Below are positions 1 to 6,920 of a stretch of 64,000 bases of DNA, one piece after another; the first letter of the stretch is position 1, and each line of letters begins with the position of its first letter. A program made the position numbers and the translations under genes. This stretch comes from Rhodobacteraceae bacterium HTCC2083 (GTDB lineage Bacteria; Pseudomonadota; Alphaproteobacteria; Rhodobacterales; Rhodobacteraceae): assembly GCA_000156115.1 (NCBI GenBank), contig DS995276.1, positions 1,718,336 through 1,782,335 of the forward strand, in the 5' to 3' direction. The notes beneath the pieces are model-generated. The model was not told the origin of the DNA and searched no databases. It saw nothing but the letters and a program-made list of their open reading frames with translations.

Positions 1-941
1 TTCGCGGGCGGGCCTACATCACATCTGACGCGCTCCGCGGGGAGCAAATGTTGCGACCTGATTTCACGGTTCCTGTCGTGCAAATGCATATGGAAGCGGG
101 TGCAGACCCCGCACGCTACACATACGCGGGCACTGTGTTTCGTCGCCAAGACGATGAAGAGAGCCGCCCGAACGAATACACGCAAGTCGGCTATGAAATG
201 TTTGATCGCGCAGAGCCGATTTCGGCCGATGCCGAAGTTTTTGCATCGATCACGCAAGCTTTGGGCGCGGCCCCAGTGAAGGCTGCGACGGGTGACATTG
301 GAATTTTAGTCGCCGCTGTGTCAGCGCTTGAAACATCTGAAGCACGCAAAGGTGCTTTGCTGCGTCACATCTGGCGGCCGCAGAAGTTTCGCGCTTTGCT
401 CGAGCAGTTTTCGACACCAAGTGTTGCGCGCGATGTTTTGGGTTTGGACAATCCGTTTGAAAATGCGGGTCCGGAGATTGGTTTGCGTCGTACATCTGAT
501 GTGAAGGACCGTTTGGATGAGCTGCGCGCAGATGCGCAGATTACTCCGATTTCAAAGACTGTTGTAGACTTGTTGGATGCGCTTTTGAACATCCGCGCGA
601 TGCTTCCTTTGGCGGTGGCGCAATTGTGGGATCTCGCTGTTGAGATGCCAGCGATTGGACCTGCGGTTGAACGTTTGGGCGCGCGAATGATCGCGTTGAA
701 GACACGCGGTGTTGATATCGAGAAAATCGAGTTTGCGACGAGCTATGGTCGAAGCTTGATGGAATATTACGACGGCTTTGTCTTTGGCTTTTACGCAGAA
801 ACACGCACAGATCTGCCGCCTATCGCGACCGGTGGACGCTATGATGCGCTGACCAAGCAACTGGGCCAAGGCGCTGAAATTCCAGCGGTAGGCGGCGTCA
901 TTCGTCCTGATTTGCTTTTGGACTTGGAGGGCGCAGCATGA
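1..941 (+). CDS. hisZ: ATP phosphoribosyltransferase regulatory subunit HisZ (5' end cut by window)
   Basis: HisZ is a catalytically inactive relative of class II histidyl-tRNA synthetase. It forms a complex with the short form of HisG for the first step of histidine synthesis. The frame is open from base 3 with no start in view, so the gene begins before the window; an internal ATG at 48 is not the true start. Visible synthetase-like blocks are the LRPDFTVPV segment, then FRRQD...PNEYTQVGYE (motif 2-like), and near the end ATGGRYDAL. The stop overlaps the hisG start by 4 bases, so the two are translationally coupled. Assignment is firm because the partner gene is the short HisG that needs HisZ. 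Confidence 0.93.
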   Translation, partial: RGRAYITSDALRGEQMLRPDFTVPVVQMHMEAGADPARYTYAGTVFRRQDDEESRPNEYTQVGYEMFDRAEPISADAEVFASITQALGAAPVKAATGDIGILVAAVSALETSEARKGALLRHIWRPQKFRALLEQFSTPSVARDVLGLDNPFENAGPEIGLRRTSDVKDRLDELRADAQITPISKTVVDLLDALLNIRAMLPLAVAQLWDLAVEMPAIGPAVERLGARMIALKTRGVDIEKIEFATSYGRSLMEYYDGFVFGFYAETRTDLPPIATGGRYDALTKQLGQGAEIPAVGGVIRPDLLLDLEGAA

Positions 942-1633
942 CGATCAAGCTTGGGGTGCCGTCCAAAGGCCGTTTGATGGAAAAAACGTTTACGTGGTTT
1001 GGCGAACGCGGTGTTGAATTGTCGCGCACAGGATCGGATCGCGAATATGCCGGTGCGGTGCGCGGAGTAGGCGGGGTCGAATTGGTGCTGCTGTCCGCGG
1101 GTGAAATCCCCCGAGAACTGGCTGCGGGGCGCATTCATTTGGGAGTGACCGGCACCGATTTGATCCGCGAAAAGCTTAGCAATTGGGAGCAAAGGGTTGA
1201 AGAGCTTGCGCTTCTAGGCTTCGGTTATGCGGATCTGATCATCGCTGTGCCAGACTTTTGGGTTGATGTGCGTACGCTGGATGATCTTGACGCTGCCGCT
1301 GCGAAGTTTCGCGCAAGAAACAACTTTAGATTGAGAATTGCGACGAAATATCACCGTTTGATCCGTGAGTATTTGCGCCAAAATGGAGTGGCGGATTACC
1401 AATTGGTAGATAGTCAGGGCGCTACTGAAGGGACTGTGAAGAACGAAACGGCAGAGGCGGTGGCGGATATTACATCCACAGGCGAAACTTTGCGTGCGAA
1501 CCATTTGAGGTTGCTTGATGACGGCCCTGCTTTACGTTCCCAAGCGACATTGTTCAAAGCGCTAAATGTTAACCTCAGTGACGCTGAGCGTAAGGACCTG
1601 GCGGATTTGTTAACTACCTTAGGGCTCACCTGA
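938..1633 (+). CDS. hisG: ATP phosphoribosyltransferase, short form HisG
   Basis: This enzyme condenses ATP with PRPP, the committed step of histidine synthesis. At 231 residues it is the short form that lacks the C-terminal regulatory domain and depends on HisZ, which lies directly upstream with a 4-base overlap. The N-terminal substrate region contains GVPSKGRLM and GVTGTDL. The PRPP-binding loop reads EGTVKNETAEAVADI followed by TSTGETL, as expected for the family. Its 3' end overlaps the end of the converging DUF1489 gene by 8 bases, leaving no room for a terminator between the genes. Confidence 0.96.
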   Translation: MTIKLGVPSKGRLMEKTFTWFGERGVELSRTGSDREYAGAVRGVGGVELVLLSAGEIPRELAAGRIHLGVTGTDLIREKLSNWEQRVEELALLGFGYADLIIAVPDFWVDVRTLDDLDAAAAKFRARNNFRLRIATKYHRLIREYLRQNGVADYQLVDSQGATEGTVKNETAEAVADITSTGETLRANHLRLLDDGPALRSQATLFKALNVNLSDAERKDLADLLTTLGLT

Positions 1634-2054
1634 CCCCAATTTCGGCAAGTGCTGCGCTAAGTTCAGCGGGCATTGGCTCTTCGTGTATGCGGCCTTCTGG
1701 AAGATCCGCGGGAGCATCTTCAGGTTTGAGATACCGCCAGCCTTGAAAGGGGCGCTTAAGCGCATGTTGCGTGCGAATGAGGCCAGGCTTCATGACAATT
1801 GCACAGCGACGAATGCCATCGTCGCCGATCACTTCATCAAACCGCAAAATTTGTTGGCGTGCTTGGATTACGCCCTTGATCACCCAATAGATCGAACCAC
1901 CTCGCGTAATCTCAGGCTCTCGCTTGGGCCACATGCGGGTGACATGACGGCTCAAACCGTCAGTCGCAGTTGAGCGCATTTTCTGCCACGCGTCCAATCC
2001 TTCGACTGATTCTGTGCCAACGCTCAGTTTAATAAGATTAATATGCTTACTCAC
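1626..2054 (-). CDS. DUF1489 family protein, function unknown
   Basis: A soluble protein of about 142 residues that matches my recollection of DUF1489, a family restricted to alphaproteobacteria and without known function. It opens with HINLIKLSVGTESVE, then has a Trp-rich middle (GGSIYWVIKG) and a conserved FQGWRYL segment. I chose the GTG at 2054: a GGAGG lies upstream of it, and the family begins with HINLIKL. An ATG at 2078 would add eight residues that overlap the ribosome-binding region. It converges on hisG and is divergent from nrdJ. Confidence 0.75.
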   Translation of the reverse strand: MSKHINLIKLSVGTESVEGLDAWQKMRSTATDGLSRHVTRMWPKREPEITRGGSIYWVIKGVIQARQQILRFDEVIGDDGIRRCAIVMKPGLIRTQHALKRPFQGWRYLKPEDAPADLPEGRIHEEPMPAELSAALAEIGVR

Positions 2055-2209
2055 AGAAAATCCCCACCTCCGCCACAAAATATGGTATGTGAAATATTAA
2101 CAACATCAAGGGCTAGTACTTGCATGATGTGCCGAAAAGTTTGTTGCCGCCTATTGAACACGCCCTTAATAGGCTATCTTAAGCATCTGCACATCAGAGG
2201 AATCGTCAC

Positions 2210-4498
2210 ATGAACCGTTTTGCCGCGCCTATCGCCGAACAGATTTGGGATATGAAGTACCGTTTCAAGGAAGCGGACGGCACGCCGATAGACGCAACGG
2301 TTGAGGATTCTTGGGTTCGCATCGCTAAAGACCTCGCGAAAGTGGAAAAAGACCCAGAGCACTGGGAAGAGCAATTTTATGCGGCTTTGGAGGATTTCAA
2401 ATATCTTCCAGCGGGGCGCATCACGGCCGGTGCAGGCACTGCGCGCAATGTGACTTTGTTCAACTGTTTCGTCATGGGCGCGATCCCAGATTCCATGGGT
2501 GGCATTTTCGAGATGCTGAAAGAGGCCGCGTTGACGATGCAGCAGGGTGGCGGCATTGGCTATGACTTCTCTACGATCCGTCCCAAGGGTGCAGGTGTTA
2601 AAGGTGTGGCCGCAGATGCTTCTGGCCCGTTAAGCTTTATGGATGTGTGGGACGCGATGTGTCGCACGATCATGAGTGCTGGTTCGCGTCGTGGTGCGAT
2701 GATGGCGACGATGAGGTGCGATCACCCTGATATCGAAGATTTCATCACAGCGAAATCCGACGCCGCGCGTTTGCGTATGTTCAATGTGTCTGTGCTAATC
2801 ACTGACCCTTTCATGGAAGCGGTGAAGGCGGATGCAGAGTGGGATTTGGAGTTCGACGGTGAAGTTTACCGAACAGTTCGCGCGCTAGAGTTGTGGAACA
2901 AGATCATGCAGGGCACCTATGATTACGCTGAGCCCGGCGTGATTTTCATCGACCGTATCAACAAAGCCAACAACCTTGGCTATTGCGAGACGATTGCAGC
3001 GACGAACCCGTGCGGTGAGCAGCCGCTACCGCCTTATGGCGCGTGTTTGCTCGGCTCTATCAACCTTGCGCGCCTCGTGCCGAACCCGTTTGAAGTAGAC
3101 GCTGCTTTGGATGTGTCTGCATTAAACGAGCTGGTCGCGACGGCTGTGCGCATGATGGACAATGTGGTGGATGCGTCCAAATTCCCGCTGGATGCGCAGG
3201 CGCGTGAAGCTGCTGCGAAACGCCGGATTGGTCTGGGTGTCACCGGTTTGGCGGATGCGCTTCTGATGGTCGGACAGCGCTATGGTTCTGAGGAAGCGGC
3301 GCGTCAGACGGATCAATGGCTGCACGCGATCGCGCGCGCCGCATATCTGGCGTCGGTCGATTTGGCGAAGGAAAAAGGGGCGTTCCCTTTGTTTGACGCC
3401 GATGCGTTTTTGGCTAGTGGCGCGATGCTGGACATGGATGAAGATGTGCGCGACGCAATTCGCGAGCACGGTATTCGCAACGCTTTGCTCACCTCGATTG
3501 CGCCCACAGGCACGATCAGCCTGTATGCAGGCAACGTTTCTTCGGGTATCGAGCCCGTGTTTGCTTATGCTTACTCGCGCAAGGTTTTGCAGAAAGATGG
3601 CTCGCGCACAGAGGAAGAAGTCGTTGATTACGCTGTGCAAATGTGGCGCGACAAGTTTGGTGACAAGGAACTGCCAGACTACTTCGTGAATGCGCAAACG
3701 CTTGCGCCTTTGGATCACGTGCGCATGCAAGCGGCGGCGCAGAAATGGGTCGATAGCTCCATCTCCAAGACGATTAACTGCCCTGAAGACATCGCATTCG
3801 ACGATTTCAAAGAGGTCTACATGGAAGCGTGGGATAGTGGCTGTAAGGGCTGCACAACCTATCGCCCGAATGATGTGACGGGATCGGTGTTGAGTGTCTC
3901 TGAGGACAAGAAAGACGCGCCAGAAGTCATCGCCAACACGGATGCGGAACCCATGCGCCCGCACGGCGATGTGGTCTATATGTCCGAACCTTTGGATCGT
4001 CCGCAATCATTGGAAGGTGCGACGTATAAGTTGAAATGGCCCGACAGTGAGCACGCGATTTACTTGACCGTCAACGATGTGATTGAGGGCGGTCGTCGCC
4101 GTCCGTTTGAGGTGTTCATCAACTCCAAAAACATGGAGCATTTTGCTTGGACAGTTGCGCTCACGCGGATGATGTCTGCGGTGTTCCGCCGTGGTGGCGA
4201 CGTGTCGTTTGTTGTGGAAGAGCTGAAAGCGGTCTTTGATCCGCGCGGTGGTGCGTGGGTTGGTGGCAAGTATATTCCATCCATTCTTGCAGCACTTGGG
4301 GGTGTCTTGGAGCAGCATTTGATCCAGATCGGTTTCCTCGAGGGGGAGGGCATGGGTCTTAAGAGCGATCCGAAAGCCGAGGTCGTGAGTATGCCCCAGA
4401 ATCGTGGCAAGGCCTGCCCGAGCTGCGGTCAATTTGATTTGCGTATGGTCGAGGGATGCATGACTTGCGGCAGCTGTGGCCACAGCAAGTGCGGCTAA
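2210..4498 (+). CDS. nrdJ: Adenosylcobalamin-dependent ribonucleotide reductase (class II)
   Basis: Reduces ribonucleotides to deoxyribonucleotides using coenzyme B12, without needing oxygen or a separate radical subunit. The 762-residue protein shows the first substrate-reducing cysteine in TLFNCFV (Cys86), the catalytic NPCGE motif (Cys268) and the APTGTISLYAG phosphate-binding segment. The C-terminal tail is rich in cysteines (CPSC, CMTCGSC) and probably re-reduces the active site. An AGAGG precedes the ATG. No adenosylcobalamin riboswitch was recognised in the 155 bases between the DUF1489 start and this ATG. If this is the only reductase of the cell, growth depends on B12, a common roseobacter trait. 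Confidence 0.95.
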   Translation: MNRFAAPIAEQIWDMKYRFKEADGTPIDATVEDSWVRIAKDLAKVEKDPEHWEEQFYAALEDFKYLPAGRITAGAGTARNVTLFNCFVMGAIPDSMGGIFEMLKEAALTMQQGGGIGYDFSTIRPKGAGVKGVAADASGPLSFMDVWDAMCRTIMSAGSRRGAMMATMRCDHPDIEDFITAKSDAARLRMFNVSVLITDPFMEAVKADAEWDLEFDGEVYRTVRALELWNKIMQGTYDYAEPGVIFIDRINKANNLGYCETIAATNPCGEQPLPPYGACLLGSINLARLVPNPFEVDAALDVSALNELVATAVRMMDNVVDASKFPLDAQAREAAAKRRIGLGVTGLADALLMVGQRYGSEEAARQTDQWLHAIARAAYLASVDLAKEKGAFPLFDADAFLASGAMLDMDEDVRDAIREHGIRNALLTSIAPTGTISLYAGNVSSGIEPVFAYAYSRKVLQKDGSRTEEEVVDYAVQMWRDKFGDKELPDYFVNAQTLAPLDHVRMQAAAQKWVDSSISKTINCPEDIAFDDFKEVYMEAWDSGCKGCTTYRPNDVTGSVLSVSEDKKDAPEVIANTDAEPMRPHGDVVYMSEPLDRPQSLEGATYKLKWPDSEHAIYLTVNDVIEGGRRRPFEVFINSKNMEHFAWTVALTRMMSAVFRRGGDVSFVVEELKAVFDPRGGAWVGGKYIPSILAALGGVLEQHLIQIGFLEGEGMGLKSDPKAEVVSMPQNRGKACPSCGQFDLRMVEGCMTCGSCGHSKCG

Positions 4499-4661
4499 GA
4501 GTGAGACGACACGTATGTAAGTCACACAGCTTTACCTTTGTTGTGAAATGGCCAAGTTGTCTCGTTGGGATTGAGGCCTGCGGGTCAGCGCACCGTTGAG
4601 CGCGGGAACTGAGGTTGCTCGGCCACGACGTGCGTCCTATGCTGGCGGTCTAAGTCAAGCC

Positions 4662-4942
4662 TTATGTGAAACGCGGCAATTCGAACTCTTTCAACAGTGT
4701 TTTTGCGTATGCCGCTACGGGTTCGTCGCGCTTGGCAAGTTTCATATTGCACCCGCAATACCAACACAGTTCTCGGCAAAACAGACATGTAGGTAGAGCT
4801 GAATCTAATCTTGTGCAGGAAGGATGATTAACCAATCAGCATAAGGTTTGGCGCTGTCGTCTTTAGAGAAACGTAGTGCCGTTGGATAGCTGGGGTAGCG
4901 CGGCACGATGCGGCTTTGATGGGCCTTCAACGTGTCACTCAT
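4662..4942 (-). pseudogene. hemN: Remnant of hemN, oxygen-independent coproporphyrinogen III oxidase
   Basis: The 5' part of a radical-SAM hemN survives. Reading from an ATG at 4942, the 45 codons give a typical HemN start with RYPSYPTALRFS and YADWL. An in-frame TAG at 4807-4805 interrupts it. After the stop the frame continues as IQLYLHV, then a one-base loss inside the HIPFC motif shifts the frame. The shifted frame reads FCRELCWYCGCNMKL and AAYAKTLLKE, which includes the iron-sulfur cysteines C-x3-C-x2-C. Similarity ends at a stop at 4662, and the remaining three quarters of the gene are missing. It is not functional. An FNR-type box lies upstream and a truncated Crp/Fnr gene is divergent from it. 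Confidence 0.85.
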
Positions 4943-5088
4943 TGCTTCTCTATCTCTTTCAGAATGTCGCGATCGTAAAGCATTGGGCTCCGGTCAAACT
5001 ACGGTTCGGCCTCGTAAGCAATATTCGGCAAAGTAGCACCTTCAGGTCTTTGATTTAGAACATAAAAGCGTCTCCGTTAGCCGACAGC

Positions 5089-5102
5089 TTGATACTTATC
5101 GG
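5089..5102. promoter_or_regulatory. FNR-type box between the hemN and Crp/Fnr remnants
   Basis: The sequence TTGAT-ACTT-ATCGG matches the Crp/Fnr box TTGAT-N4-ATCAA in 8 of 10 positions. It sits between the broken hemN gene, which starts on the minus strand at 4942, and the truncated Crp/Fnr regulator on the plus strand. That is the expected place for control of a divergent anaerobic gene pair. It is probably a relic. Confidence 0.5.
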
Positions 5103-5162
5103 CACAGTTGAAGTACCAATCGCTGATGGCGGCGCTGTTTGGGGCAAGTTGTTTGATGTCTG

Positions 5163-5456
5163 ACCCGGCAAAATCCTCAAAAGGACCTGAAACTTAGAAC
5201 ATCTCTTGAGAGGCTAGCAAACTACTTGCTGCGCCAACAACATTTGGCAAACGGGCCGCAAGAATTTGAGCTTAAGATTGAAAAAAAGCGGCTAGCATCT
5301 TTCTTGGGCATGACCCCTGAAAACTTGAGCCGAGCGTTTAAGGGCTTGCAGCCCTATGGCGTGGAAGTGAACGGAAACCTCATCCGCATTTCTGATCAGG
5401 AAGATCTCGTGAAGTTTGCGAAGCCCTTTTCGCTTATTGACGACTATTCAATCTAA
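5163..5456 (+). pseudogene. C-terminal half of a Crp/Fnr-family regulator (Dnr/NnrR-like)
   Basis: The frame from 5163 encodes the end of the dimerisation helix (LKLRTSLERLANYLL) and a complete winged helix-turn-helix. The recognition region is KRLASFLGMTPENLSRAFKGL, and a short wing (NGNLIRISD) follows. The effector-binding N-terminal domain is absent: in-frame TGA codons at 5106, 5124 and 5154 lie just upstream, and no usable ATG precedes the fragment. Similar DNA-binding domains occur in Dnr/NnrR proteins, which control denitrification and haem genes. This fits the neighbouring hemN remnant and the FNR-type box. A start at TTG 5226 could in principle give a 76-residue DNA-binding fragment, but I treat it as a remnant. 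Confidence 0.8.
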
Positions 5457-5466
5457 GGAAAACACA

Positions 5467-5757
5467 GTGACACGGGCTATGCCCGGTGCTGCAGTAGACC
5501 TCGCCAAACAACACTCAGACATCTGGTTGGCTTATTCTGATTTAGGCAAAGCTTGCGCCAACGCTGGTCCTCTAAGTGATCGCGAAAGGCGACTGGCCAA
5601 ACTGGCCCTCGCAATTGGGGCCGCTTCCGAAGGGGCGGGACACTCGCATACCCGGCGTGCACGTGCTGAAGGAATAGAAAACGCTGCACTAGATCAGGTC
5701 GCGTTGCTTGCAATTGGCCCCTTAGGCTTGCCACGCGCTGTGGCCGCAAAAACCTGA
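5467..5757 (+). CDS. AhpD-like (carboxymuconolactone decarboxylase family) protein
   Basis: A small all-helical protein of 96 residues with the CMD fold. The core is LSDRERRLAKLALAIGAASEGAGHSHTRRA followed by AALDQVALLAIGPLG, read in two separate stretches. It lacks the CxxC of peroxidase-type AhpD but keeps the HSH segment common in this subgroup. I chose GTG at 5467 because TAAGGA lies about 8 bases upstream. It follows the Crp/Fnr remnant by 10 bases, so it was probably cotranscribed with that regulator. It appears intact although its neighbours are decayed. The substrate is unknown. Confidence 0.7.
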   Translation: MTRAMPGAAVDLAKQHSDIWLAYSDLGKACANAGPLSDRERRLAKLALAIGAASEGAGHSHTRRARAEGIENAALDQVALLAIGPLGLPRAVAAKT

Positions 5758-5968
5758 ATCGAGGATGAATAAGTCCGAGCCCTCACCTAGAGAGCTACGA
5801 GTTGCTCCAATTTTGAAGCGTTGGTGTAAGTGTAGCAGTGTCGGCGCTTGCTAACCATGTCTTGCAAGTTGCCATGCTCTTAGTGTCGATATGGTTTATC
5901 AATTGGATAAGTCTAAGGATGTGCAGCCATTTGCGTCTAATGTTAAAAAGGCCAGCTTGCCCCTCGAT
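5758..5968. other. Intergenic DNA without a recognised gene
   Basis: Between the AhpD-like gene and the IS remnant. A short minus-strand frame ends in TLQNWSNS and runs into the left end of the IS. I cannot match it to a family, and it may be the tail of a lost gene. No promoter or terminator stands out. Confidence 0.3.
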
Positions 5969-6632
5969 GGGCTTTGTTGCACAAATGGGGTGAAGTGTGT
6001 TCTTCCCCTTTCCCCAGACGGACATATCCTACGGATTCTGTGACAGAGATGCCAAGAGCTGTGTAACGTTTTAGCACGGCGATGCGGATTTGGATCTCCG
6101 CGACCTGCCGGTCGAAGTCCCGCGCTATGAGGCTCTGACCTAGTCGTTTCACACAATGCATCTTGGTTTTGACGCGGCTTCGCCCTCTGCCTTGATCCCC
6201 GTGCTGTCAATCAGAAGGTTCAAAGGGCCAGCCCCACCACGATACTGCAGGTTTACGTTCAGCGTCTTCTGACGGCGGCAAAGGGTGTTGAAATTCGGCA
6301 CCTCCCAGCTCAACCCCACCAATTTCAGCAAATTCTCAACAAAGCCTGTCGTCTGCCGAAGCGGCATCCCGAACAACACCTTCAGTGTCAGCCAGGCTTA
6401 GATCGCGGCGTCACTGAATTGTTGCCGCCGACCGCATTTACCCGTTACGGGCGGTATCCAGACCGTCTGGGGATCAAATCAGATTGATAGCGACCGACGT
6501 CGCTTCAAGCTGTCATTGTAGGTTGACCAGTTCGTGGTCTTGTACTTCGTAGGGACCCAGCTACTCATGCACTCGATATATCATGCTGGATTCACAAAAT
6601 GAATCCCTCAATTCGTTTGTGCAACAAAGCCC
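5969..6632 (-). mobile_element. Degenerate IS5-family insertion sequence, internally deleted
   Basis: The element is bounded by inverted ends GGGCTTTGTTGCACAAAT (5969-5986) and TTTGTGCAACAAAGCCC (6616-6632). These match the ends of IS5-family elements of the IS903/IS1031 type. It is only 664 bp, shorter than a full element of about 1 kb, because the middle of the transposase is deleted. No obvious target duplication flanks it: GAT lies on the left and TAT on the right. Old insertion followed by deletion or recombination fits the surrounding decayed genes. Confidence 0.85.
5990..6568 (-). pseudogene. IS5-family transposase remnant
   Basis: The reading starts at ATG 6568 with TTNWSTYNDSLKRRRSLSI. 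A TGA then replaces the usual Trp before FDPQTVWIPP, and a TAA replaces a Gln in SDAAI-stop-AWLTL. The open stretch LFGMPLRQTTGFVENLLKLV to LIDSTGIKAEGE is well kept. It jumps directly to the C-terminal part (KTKMHCVKRLGQSL, VAEIQIRIAVLKRY) with a frame change, so the catalytic middle is gone. Two nonsense codons and a deletion make it inactive. Confidence 0.85.
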
Positions 6633-6890
6633 TATTTTGGCATACAATTAGGTTTTTCTAGGATTTTAGTGTATTTTGGCTAAATAATTGTTTTTGATAG
6701 GTAAATAATTCACTTGAGATTGATCATGAAAATCGCGTTTTGCGCACGCTTCTCCTTGGTCTGCCTCTAAGCCAATGACACTGGGTGTGTGATGGCGCAG
6801 CAAGCGCTTGCGTCAGGATCGCCACAAAACAATCCGGGTGTGCCGAGCGCGGATGAGATTGTCGCGCTATATCAGCAAGTTTGGTGGAAG
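6633..6890. other. AT-rich spacer, no confident gene
   Basis: The first 100 bases after the IS are clearly richer in A and T than the surroundings. A frame from ATG 6792 (MAQQALASGSPQNN and SADEIVALYQQVW) looks protein-like for about 35 codons. It then runs into the hairpin downstream of the sat-cysC gene. It has no clear ribosome-binding site and I do not recognise it. It may be the tail of a lost gene. Confidence 0.35.
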
Positions 6891-6914
6891 AGGGCGCGCA
6901 TAACTACGCGCCCT
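6891..6914 (-). terminator. Hairpin downstream of the MarR-Sat-CysC gene
   Basis: AGGGCGCG (6891-6898) pairs perfectly with CGCGCCCT (6907-6914) across an 8-base loop, just after the minus-strand stop at 6921. The tail on the minus strand (CTCTTCC) is only weakly T-rich, so it may act as a terminator or as 3' end protection. Confidence 0.55.
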
Positions 6915-6920
6915 GATCTG

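Noticed and set aside
2074..2091. An NrdR-box-like sequence CACAAAATATGGTATGTG upstream of nrdJ
   Set aside because: Only one imperfect copy, where NrdR sites usually come as a pair. It is also more than 110 bases from the start.
3122..4006. A 294-codon minus-strand frame opposite nrdJ
   Set aside because: The composition (many His, Arg, Ile) is typical of an antisense shadow, and nrdJ motifs are on the plus strand.
4585..4796. Short open frames on both strands after nrdJ taken as genes
   Set aside because: The minus-strand DNA is the frameshifted hemN remnant; the apparent frames are out of phase with it.
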